5,654 bases of DNA, taken from the NCBI GenBank assembly GCA_003646355.1, contig QNFO01000095.1, positions 1 through 5,654 of the forward strand, written 5' to 3'. Origin of the DNA: Gammaproteobacteria bacterium. Lineage in GTDB: Bacteria > Pseudomonadota > Gammaproteobacteria > Pseudomonadales > Porticoccaceae. The notes under the pieces are model-generated. The model saw only the letters and a program-made list of their open reading frames with translations, searched no databases and had not been told where the DNA came from. Shown piece after piece: positions 1-5,344 of the stretch (position 1 is the stretch's first letter; every line of letters starts with the position of its first letter). The translations under genes were made by a program, and so were the position numbers.

Positions 1-588
1 ATTGTTTGGGAATATATTGCGACCCCTGTATTTATTAATTAAGGCCGTCAATTAATAGGGCTGACCGGGTTCCTGTTTTTATTTTTTACGATGCCATAAG
101 TTAGAAAAGTACATGGATTTAAGGCGTGGTAAGCCTTCAGTTGCGATAGAGCTTGCCGGTAAAAGATAAAATTTAAGTATCTGTTCGCGTGATACATGCA
201 GGCAATCTGCATGTATCACGCGGGAATTAAATCTGCGGCTAAATCCAGGGTAAAATCTATGTGGCCCTGTTCAAGTGCATAGCGCTGACAGGGCATGGAT
301 AAAAATCTCGTAGACTCAGTAATCACGATAAGCCTTCATCGAAGGCGCCATAGCCGGCTCGAACAGTCCCTAAATATTCAGCACGATCCATAATAAGGCT
401 GCCATAGAGCGCTTTTTTTCATTGCTGTACTCAGTCTACTGGGTACGATATGGCGAAAGACAATGCTTGATATGAGAAGTACGCGATTAAAGTCTGCCAG
501 TATCTCCTGCAAGAATCTTGCCCCGGCGCGTAATATCGAATGTTTTCAGCAAAGGCCTTAGTACATTACTTTTTAAAAATAACAATTC
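1..588. other. gene-free region with several inverted repeats
   Basis: No reading frame here is convincing. In frame 1 the left edge reads IVWEYIATPVFIN followed by a TAA at 40-42. This could be the tail of a gene entering from the left, but frame 2 is also open to about base 55, so neither can be chosen. An AT-rich inverted repeat (33-40 with 50-57) overlaps these stops. Further right are a perfect 16-bp inverted repeat (186-222), a 7-bp one (264-270 with 288-294), a 6-bp one (332-337 with 341-346) and an 8-bp one with one T-G pair (427-434 with 439-446). The minus strand has short runs that look protein-like in different frames (for example 216-326, 36 codons from a GTG), which could be debris of a decayed gene or chance. 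Confidence 0.5.
186..222. repeat. perfect 16-bp inverted repeat with 5-base loop
   Basis: Bases 186-201 are the exact reverse complement of 207-222, leaving the loop GCAAT. The outermost arm sequence is CGCGTGATACATGCA and its complement. Neither side is followed directly by a run of T, so this is not a standard rho-independent terminator, although the minus-strand side becomes AT-rich about 8 bases beyond the stem. It could be a structured RNA element, a large operator, or the remains of a small mobile palindrome. The sequence alone does not decide. Confidence 0.75.
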
Positions 589-626
589 AAAAAAAACGCC
601 GACAAACCTAAGGGCCGTCGACGTTT
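589..626 (-). terminator. rho-independent terminator of the DUF1302-DUF1329 operon
   Basis: Read on the minus strand, AAACGTCGAC (626 to 617) pairs with GTCGGCGTTT (603 to 594). This gives a 10-bp stem with one T-G pair and a 13-base loop. The stem runs into an uninterrupted tract of eight T (596 to 589). It begins about 30 bases past the TGA of the DUF1329 gene (657-659), which is the expected place. It marks the end of the transcript and indicates that no further gene belongs to this operon. Confidence 0.85.
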
Positions 627-656
627 ATATGACTAGCTTCAGTTTAGACTATCAAA

Positions 657-2066
657 TCAACGGGTACCGCGACGTCGAATTGATGAAGCCGTAAAGTAAT
701 CATCATTGAGACGAATACTGAAGTCGGGAGCGCTGTCTTCGTTGTCAAGCAAGATAGCCAGCATACGGCCTGCTTGCATGTCGTAGAACGTTTCCAGGGT
801 TGAACCGAGGAAGCCCACGTCGTACCACATCACGCTGTGTAACTCCTGAAGACGCCAGCTTTGATTGCGACGATCATAACCATCCATCAACATAATCCAC
901 CAGGAGTCCTCATCAAGATAAAATACACGGCGGCCATAGTCATGTTTGGTACCTTCGCGCAATGTACCCTCAACTATCCACACACGGTGTAACTCGTAGC
1001 GTGCCAGATCCTGATTTAAGCGAGCATCCTTTGTAATCATGTCGCTAACTTTAAGATCGCCGGAATTCAGCTTATAGGCGTTATAAGGTACGTAGACCTC
1101 TTTCTTGCCGAGCAGTTTCCAGTCGAAACGATCATTTGGACCATTGAAACCAAACTTCTGGTCGGTGGTCGCCAGGCCGTCACTTGCGCTCAAAGGGTTG
1201 TCGTAAACAATCTGCGGCGCACGCTTAACTCTACGCTGACCGGGACTGTAAACCCATGCACTACGGAACTTCTCCATAAAATGCACAGGGTCATTTGCCA
1301 GTACTACCTGACCTGCGATTTTAGCCGGTGCAGTAATAGTCTGGTAATAGAACATCGAATCAACAGCGGGGTTAAAATCTTCAATAGTGTTGGTTGGCTC
1401 GCTCCATTTCCAGTGCTGCTGTACCGACAATTTATTGACCACATATTTGCCGGTACTGGTTACTGCTGCTGCATTGTCCCAGCTATCCATCCAGGGTTGG
1501 ATGGGGCGCGTCACCTGGTTCATCAACGCTTCATTGCCATCTTTTGGAATGGGAAAGGCCCAGGAAATAATCGCGTTTTTAAAGCCAACCACACCCTCGG
1601 GTGTTTTTACGACTTCGGCCCGGGGTGCATTTTCCAATGCCGCCTTGTAAATATAGGGCTTAAATACCGCAGACCGACGCGTTTGATAAACGTTCATGTA
1701 ATAGTCAGGGTATGTTTTGAACATACTCTTCTGACCTTCACTCAGCTTATCGGCGTGCTCTTCGTAATTACTGCCATTGATTGTGAACAGCACTTTATCG
1801 TCGGCAAAGGGATCCGTGTGAAAGGTGCCTTCTTTGAAGCTGGCGGGTACCGCGATGGGCTCGTTCTTCCATGCTGGAATTGTACCCTCGGCATTACCTG
1901 CGCGAATCGCTCCGGCGGGTGTCAACTCTGTGCCCTCAAGGCCCAACTTGGCTAATTCTTCAGCACTCGGTGCTGCGTAGCTCGATGTTGCTACGGCAAT
2001 TGTCAGAGTGGCAATAGCGGCACGAGCCAAGCTCAATTTACTATTTTTGATATTACGTGTAGTCAT
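657..2066 (-). CDS. exported DUF1329 (LolA-like fold) protein
   Basis: A 469-residue protein of the DUF1329 family, an uncharacterised periplasmic or outer-membrane-associated family with a LolA/LolB-like fold. Residues 1-31 form a signal peptide: basic start (TTRNIKNSK), hydrophobic core (about 14-28), and likely cleavage after SYA or SYAA. The mature protein opens with the family's usual LTPAGAIRAGNAEGTIPAW (48-66). Residues 271-284 (WVYSPGQRRVKRAP) and 357-390 (RYELHRVWIVEGTLREG, then YGRRVFYLDEDSW) are further family hallmarks, and the C-terminus ends in RRRGTR. No lipobox cysteine is present, so it is probably soluble or loosely attached rather than a lipoprotein. The start is fixed by a strong AGGAGGT 7 bases upstream of ATG (2064-2066). 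It is second in an operon behind the DUF1302 gene, 13 bases away, and is followed by a terminator. The precise ligand is unknown; the fold suggests binding of a lipid or other hydrophobic molecule (inference). Confidence 0.92.
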   Translation of the reverse strand: MTTRNIKNSKLSLARAAIATLTIAVATSSYAAPSAEELAKLGLEGTELTPAGAIRAGNAEGTIPAWKNEPIAVPASFKEGTFHTDPFADDKVLFTINGSNYEEHADKLSEGQKSMFKTYPDYYMNVYQTRRSAVFKPYIYKAALENAPRAEVVKTPEGVVGFKNAIISWAFPIPKDGNEALMNQVTRPIQPWMDSWDNAAAVTSTGKYVVNKLSVQQHWKWSEPTNTIEDFNPAVDSMFYYQTITAPAKIAGQVVLANDPVHFMEKFRSAWVYSPGQRRVKRAPQIVYDNPLSASDGLATTDQKFGFNGPNDRFDWKLLGKKEVYVPYNAYKLNSGDLKVSDMITKDARLNQDLARYELHRVWIVEGTLREGTKHDYGRRVFYLDEDSWWIMLMDGYDRRNQSWRLQELHSVMWYDVGFLGSTLETFYDMQAGRMLAILLDNEDSAPDFSIRLNDDYFTASSIRRRGTR

Positions 2067-2075
2067 TTAAATGAC
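2062..2075. repeat. 14-bp perfect palindrome over the DUF1329 start codon
   Basis: GTCATTTAAATGAC is its own reverse complement. In the minus-strand mRNA it can fold as GUCAU/AUGAC with a UUAA loop. The start AUG then lies in the 3' arm, and the last two bases of the Shine-Dalgarno sequence lie in the 5' arm. The 5-bp stem is weak, so an effect on initiation is possible but unproven. Confidence 0.6.
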
Positions 2076-2080
2076 CTCCT
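2074..2080 (-). promoter_or_regulatory. strong ribosome binding site overlapping the upstream stop codon
   Basis: Minus-strand TGAGGAGGT combines the TGA of the DUF1302 gene (2082-2080) with a near-perfect Shine-Dalgarno AGGAGGT. Ribosomes ending the first gene finish exactly on the loading site of the second, which suggests coupled, roughly balanced production of the two proteins. Confidence 0.85.
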
Positions 2081-3906
2081 CAAAAACTTGTTTTAAATAC
2101 GATGGATACGTTATCGCGATCATCATTAGTACCCGCTGTACCTAGCCAGGTGACATATTGAAGATCGAGTGACGAACTGAGGTAGCTAAAGCCCAATTTT
2201 GCAATGACAGTGCGTTGGTTCTCAACTAAAGAGCCTGCATTTACCGGGGTATAACCTTCGACGTTGTGAACAAAAATCAGCGTTGGTGCAACATTAACGT
2301 TTGCAAAAACATTGTTGTACACCAGCCCGACAACCGCTGCATAACCCCAGGAGAAATCTGTGATCGGACGATCCAGGGCATCGACACCCTCGAAAATTCC
2401 GGGGTCAACAGTGGTACCAAAGGCATTGGGCTTCAGGTTTTGACGATCAGTTTTATCACCGTGTTCAAGCTCGGTAATCCACACGGCAGAGGCATCAAAT
2501 ACCATATTCAACTTGTCTGCACCGAGGAAGTCGGTTCCACCGGAGCGAGTAAAGTTCAGCAAGTAGGTATAAACATCGCTGGCGTTGATATCACAACCTT
2601 CAATGATTGGCGCATAGCTTGTCGTCGGATCAAAATCGAGCTTGGGGCCAAAGGCCTCGCCGACTTGCATGTCGCCAAGATCAGCTACCTCAACCCCACT
2701 AATGCCAAACAGGTTGCGACACTCGCGGGTATCGAAAAAGTTTTGCTTTAAGTTGAATTCCATCGCAAACGAGGCGCCAAACAAGGCTTCACCATTCAGC
2801 GAAATACCATAGGTATTTTGATCTTCACCGTACTTCCACTCATAACCGGCAAGGGTCATTGCATTATCCCGAGCAGGATCATTACGTGGGATGTAATCCT
2901 CATCTAAACCGATATAGCCGGTGTAAGCGTGGGAGCGAACGTAGTAAAAACCTAAATCGGCAAAGTTCAGCGACTCCAAAATAAAGTGCATGTTTACACC
3001 CCACTGGCCGCCGGAAGGCTCATCACTACCGGTATATTCAATGCCGCGAACGAAGAGGTCGGGGTTATAACCTTCACCCAAAAAGTCGAAAGGGCTAAAG
3101 AAGGTACCTACCGGAACAAAGACAGAGTTGCGCCAGTTCCAGGTGTAGTAGGCTTCTAGACTGATATTGTCGGTAATACCAAGATTAAAATAAGCTGTTT
3201 CTTGAGGCATCAAGGTTTCTTTGACTTCCGTACCCGGCGTCGTCGCCTTGCTCAAGTCTTTTGGGTTTTGCATTTGGCTAATGCCACCACCCATAATATT
3301 ACTCTCACCCCAACTCACCACCTGCTTACCCACACGCACATTCAGCGGGTGGTCTAAGACGCGGAAATTGCCGTAGACAAAAAGGTCGTAAAGGGTGAGT
3401 TTTTTACCGGCCAAATTTTGCGCCTGGTCATCGATACCATCAACCAGCTGCTGATCAGGGGTACCAATGCCGTTAAATCCTGCCGGAGCCAATGGCCAGA
3501 GGTTTGAACGCTCGCAATTAGTACAGTCTTTACTTCTGATGGTGTAGTCGTAGCGGTAGGAAAAGCGGGTAAACAAACCGAAATCGCCATTGCCAATGCC
3601 AGCATCTGTCAAAAGCGAAAGCGGTGAACTGTAAATATCACCGGCATCGTTAAATATCGTCCAATTACCTGTTGGGTCTGCGGTGCCGTGATGCTTAGCG
3701 CTTTCTGTGCGCATCGCCGTACTGGCGGAAAAAACTGTGTCGAAGAAGGCATCGAACTCGCCCACTTTAAATTCAAAGGCCTGGGCCTGACTGGCCGTCA
3801 ATGCTAGTGCGCAAGCACCACCTTTAAACACTGATGAAAGAGTAGAACGCCTTTTTAACTCTGGCGTAGAGCTTTGATTAGAACTTACATATTGTTGATC
3901 GGACAA
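2080..3906 (-). CDS. outer-membrane beta-barrel protein, DUF1302 family
   Basis: A 608-residue protein of the DUF1302 family, predicted outer-membrane beta-barrels often encoded beside DUF1329 proteins. A long signal peptide (about 43 residues) has an unusually polar first 20 residues, then KRR (19-21 region), a hydrophobic stretch, and cleavage after AQA at 41-43, giving a mature start FEFKVGEFDAFFDT. The family core RVGKQVVSWGES is at 191-202, followed by NPKDLSK and PGTEVKE (214-230). The C-terminus has DDRDNVSIVFKTSF, ending in the terminal Phe typical of proteins inserted by the Bam machinery. Four mature cysteines stand out: a CTNC pair at 128-131, Cys396 and Cys438. The start is TTG (3904-3906); no in-frame ATG lies between the upstream stop (TAA at 3922-3924) and Met65, which is past the signal. 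The TTG has a G-rich binding site 6 bases upstream. GTG at residue 26 is a possible shorter start. It is first in the operon. Its transport substrate is unknown. Confidence 0.9.
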   Translation of the reverse strand: MSDQQYVSSNQSSTPELKRRSTLSSVFKGGACALALTASQAQAFEFKVGEFDAFFDTVFSASTAMRTESAKHHGTADPTGNWTIFNDAGDIYSSPLSLLTDAGIGNGDFGLFTRFSYRYDYTIRSKDCTNCERSNLWPLAPAGFNGIGTPDQQLVDGIDDQAQNLAGKKLTLYDLFVYGNFRVLDHPLNVRVGKQVVSWGESNIMGGGISQMQNPKDLSKATTPGTEVKETLMPQETAYFNLGITDNISLEAYYTWNWRNSVFVPVGTFFSPFDFLGEGYNPDLFVRGIEYTGSDEPSGGQWGVNMHFILESLNFADLGFYYVRSHAYTGYIGLDEDYIPRNDPARDNAMTLAGYEWKYGEDQNTYGISLNGEALFGASFAMEFNLKQNFFDTRECRNLFGISGVEVADLGDMQVGEAFGPKLDFDPTTSYAPIIEGCDINASDVYTYLLNFTRSGGTDFLGADKLNMVFDASAVWITELEHGDKTDRQNLKPNAFGTTVDPGIFEGVDALDRPITDFSWGYAAVVGLVYNNVFANVNVAPTLIFVHNVEGYTPVNAGSLVENQRTVIAKLGFSYLSSSLDLQYVTWLGTAGTNDDRDNVSIVFKTSF

Positions 3907-3912
3907 AATACA

Positions 3913-3918
3913 CCCCCC
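3913..3918 (-). promoter_or_regulatory. G6 ribosome binding site of the DUF1302 gene
   Basis: Six consecutive G on the minus strand lie 6 bases before the TTG start. GGGGG can pair with the CCUCC of 16S rRNA using one G-U pair, so this is the likely binding site. The same tract follows an ATG (3918-3920) that is out of frame with the gene by one base and opens an 11-codon frame ending at TAA (3885-3887) inside the gene. Confidence 0.55.
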
Positions 3919-4015
3919 ATTTTATTAAGACTATGGAATACCGAGGTACTACAAAGTATTTCTGGTATACGCTGAAAAGCCACTGTTGTTTTTTTGGTCA
4001 GTTCAGCGAGGGCAC

Positions 4016-4044
4016 AAATTAATCGTCGTGAAAAACTATGTCAA
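4016..4044 (-). promoter_or_regulatory. candidate sigma-70 promoter of the DUF1302-DUF1329 operon
   Basis: On the minus strand an exact TTGACA (4044 to 4039) is followed, after 17 bases, by TAATTT (4021 to 4016), which matches the -10 consensus at only three positions. Upstream sequence is AT-rich, like an UP element. This would leave a 5' leader of roughly 100 bases before the TTG start. The perfect -35 and ideal spacing support it; the poor -10 suggests that an activator or another start may be used. Confidence 0.45.
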
Positions 4045-4048
4045 CATA
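4037..4048. promoter_or_regulatory. possible operator: palindrome centred on the -35 box
   Basis: TATGTCAACATA has 5-bp arms (TATGT/ACATA) around two bases, and the candidate -35 hexamer of the operon lies inside it. A repressor binding here would block RNA polymerase. No regulator gene is visible in the window, and a palindrome of this size in AT-rich DNA can arise by chance. Confidence 0.3.
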
Positions 4049-4187
4049 TTTCCTAACTAGGCAATTATTAAAACCTTAAAGCTAACTTTTTTATAATAAA
4101 TTGAGCTTGTATTGGCTAAGTAAAATATCAAAATATTGGTATCGTTATTAACAACTTAGCGCATAAGTAACATTCATGGCTTTGATG

Positions 4188-4231
4188 AAAGGGCATAATT
4201 ATGATTGTTTGTTATTTTGCTTATGCCCTTT
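4188..4231. repeat. 11-bp perfect inverted repeat
   Basis: AAAGGGCATAA (4188-4198) is the exact reverse complement of TTATGCCCTTT (4221-4231), with a 22-base AT-rich loop. No T tract follows on either strand, so it is not a typical terminator. Candidate roles are a regulator site with distant half-sites, or the stem of a small RNA. Confidence 0.6.
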
Positions 4232-4354
4232 GAGACTAATGATTAAGTTATATCTGCTGGTTATTTGTAGTATTCCGTTCGCTATTGTTTAACACAGGTA
4301 TGGCTCTGTTATTACGCTGAATAATTAAGCCGGAGCCTAAATGTTGAGACAGTG

Positions 4355-4377
4355 AAAACCGATACTCCAAAACCGAT
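4355..4377. repeat. tandem 9-bp direct repeat upstream of gloA
   Basis: AAAACCGAT occurs at 4355-4363 and again at 4369-4377, a 14-base period. The pair is bracketed by a short inverted repeat, AGTGAA (4351-4356) and TTCACT (4381-4386). The spacing is not a whole number of helical turns. It lies about 100 bases upstream of the gloA -10 and may be a regulator site. Confidence 0.4.
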
Positions 4378-4473
4378 TTCTTCACTACGGAGAGCTATCA
4401 ATTGAGTAACACTTATAGCCTGGACACGCAGTGTGGCAGCGAATAATTACAGGGGGTTTGAAAATATGTTCAT

Positions 4474-4482
4474 TGTTATACT
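4474..4482 (+). promoter_or_regulatory. extended -10 promoter of gloA
   Basis: TGTTATACT contains TATACT, a five-of-six match to the -10 consensus, preceded by TG one base upstream. This is the extended -10 form that does not need a good -35. No convincing -35 lies 16-18 bases upstream. Transcription would start near 4489, giving a leader of about 37 bases before the ATG at 4526. Confidence 0.55.
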
Positions 4483-4525
4483 AATTTGCAGTCAAAATAG
4501 TTAGCCTTAACCTGGAAACACAATA

Positions 4526-4912
4526 ATGAAATTACTACACACCATGCTGCGCGTTGGCGACCTGGATAAATCGATCACTTTTTACACGAAATTACTCGGG
4601 ATGGAGCTACTGCGTAAACGGGATTTTCCCGATGGCCGTTTCACCCTGGCATTTCTGGGTTATGGCTCAGAAAAAGAAAATACCGTACTTGAGCTTACTC
4701 ATAACTGGGACACTTCGCGCTATGAGCTCGGTGATGCCTATGGCCACATTGCCATCGGGGTCGAGGATGTTTACGCAACCTGTGAGCAAATTAAAACTCA
4801 GGGCGGTGCGGTAGTGAGAGAGGCGGGGCCAATGATGCACGGAAGTACGGTCCTGGCTTTTGTCGAAGATCCCGATGGTTATAAAATCGAATTACTCTCT
4901 CTCGATAAATAA
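4526..4912 (+). CDS. gloA: glyoxalase I (lactoylglutathione lyase)
   Basis: A cytoplasmic enzyme of 128 residues that converts the hemithioacetal of methylglyoxal and glutathione to S-lactoylglutathione, the first step of methylglyoxal detoxification. The four metal ligands are visible at the same positions as in the E. coli enzyme: His5, Glu56, His74 and Glu122. The N-terminus [17 protein letters not shown] and the C-terminal [12 protein letters not shown] are nearly those of E. coli GloA. The length and lack of insertions fit the short, nickel/cobalt-activated bacterial class, which works as a homodimer. The chain is slightly shorter than the 135-residue E. coli protein because its C-terminal tail is reduced. 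The ATG start is confirmed by the conserved MKLLH; a weak GGAA lies 8 bases upstream. It is transcribed alone and converges on the minus-strand membrane-protein gene with only 9 bases between the stops. Confidence 0.97.
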   Translation: MKLLHTMLRVGDLDKSITFYTKLLGMELLRKRDFPDGRFTLAFLGYGSEKENTVLELTHNWDTSRYELGDAYGHIAIGVEDVYATCEQIKTQGGAVVREAGPMMHGSTVLAFVEDPDGYKIELLSLDK

Positions 4913-4921
4913 CGAATCGCT

Positions 4922-5344
4922 TTAATCACCGCTAGCCTCGTCTATTTCCAGAGGCGGGGTATTGGCTTTGCCGCGTAGCCAGTTAAGGCCATTAAGAATT
5001 TTTGGATTACTGGCTATCTTGCGCTCAAGGGTGAATTTACCCGGATAATCCATCAGCAACAAGCCCATGGCGATAGTCAATAGCCCCTGGCCGGGTATGA
5101 AAAGCATAATGATACCGCCCAAAAGCAGCACCCAGCCGAAGATGTTTTTCCCCACTAAGATCGCAATCCTAAGAACGGGATGCGTTTGTTTTAAGGGCGT
5201 AGGGTGGCGCTTTTGATGGCAGAAGTAGTCGACTGGAATGCGTGCTACTAGCCAGGGTAACGTCAGTAAGCTGATAACAAAAGTGAAGGCCGAAACAACG
5301 GCCATCCAGGTAAAAAGAGCCTGGTACTCTACTAGCCAGTCCAT
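4922..5344 (-). CDS. small two-helix membrane protein, PGPGW-like family
   Basis: A 140-residue protein of unknown function. A hydrophobic stretch at about 9-34 is followed by a short basic segment (YFCHQKRHPTPLKQTHP), then a second long hydrophobic region at about 57-98 that probably forms a helical hairpin around FIPGQGLLTIAMG. This P-G-x-G turn between hydrophobic segments, followed by DYPGK and a charged tail, resembles the uncharacterised PGPGW putative membrane family. I chose ATG (5344-5342), whose A is the last base of the ygfZ TGA (TGATG overlap). An in-frame TTG just before it is possible but unneeded. No clear Shine-Dalgarno is present, which fits translation coupled to ygfZ. The acidic end (LEIDEASGD) is probably cytoplasmic or flexible. 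Its function is unknown. Confidence 0.85.
   Translation of the reverse strand: MDWLVEYQALFTWMAVVSAFTFVISLLTLPWLVARIPVDYFCHQKRHPTPLKQTHPVLRIAILVGKNIFGWVLLLGGIIMLFIPGQGLLTIAMGLLLMDYPGKFTLERKIASNPKILNGLNWLRGKANTPPLEIDEASGD

Larger units (their letters stand above)
3907..4525. other. 619-base divergent intergenic region
   Basis: This region separates the minus-strand DUF1302 operon from plus-strand gloA. It is AT-rich and has no convincing gene. It holds a candidate promoter for each side, a small palindrome on the operon -35, an 11-bp inverted repeat at 4188-4231 and a tandem 9-bp repeat at 4355-4377. A tiny frame at 4402-4446 (TTG start, GGAG 9 bases upstream, 14 codons, MSNTYSLDTQCGSE) could be a leader peptide but is too short to support. 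The length exceeds what two simple promoters need, so a small RNA or several regulator sites may be present. Confidence 0.5.

Noticed and set aside
113..169. 18-codon plus-strand frame (MDLRRGKPSVAIELAGKR) before the 16-bp hairpin
   Set aside because: Its placement before a hairpin is suggestive, but it is very short with no good ribosome site.
1281..1955. Plus-strand open frame of 224 codons opposite the DUF1329 gene
   Set aside because: It lies wholly inside a well-supported family gene on the other strand, its translation is rich in Cys, His and Ile with no recognisable domain, and no ribosome site or promoter was seen.
2266..2751. Plus-strand open frame of 161 codons opposite the DUF1302 gene
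   Set aside because: It is a mirror of a family gene with no recognisable motif, so treated as a shadow.
3354..3605. Minus-strand 83-codon frame inside the DUF1302 gene
   Set aside because: It is the same strand in a shifted frame, with no motif; the main frame carries the DUF1302 signatures.
4188..4231. Inverted repeat as a rho-independent terminator
   Set aside because: There is no T tract on either side, the loop is long, and both flanking genes point away from it.
4554..4814. Plus-strand 86-codon frame inside gloA
   Set aside because: It is a shifted frame of gloA, whose metal ligands and conserved ends fix the real frame.
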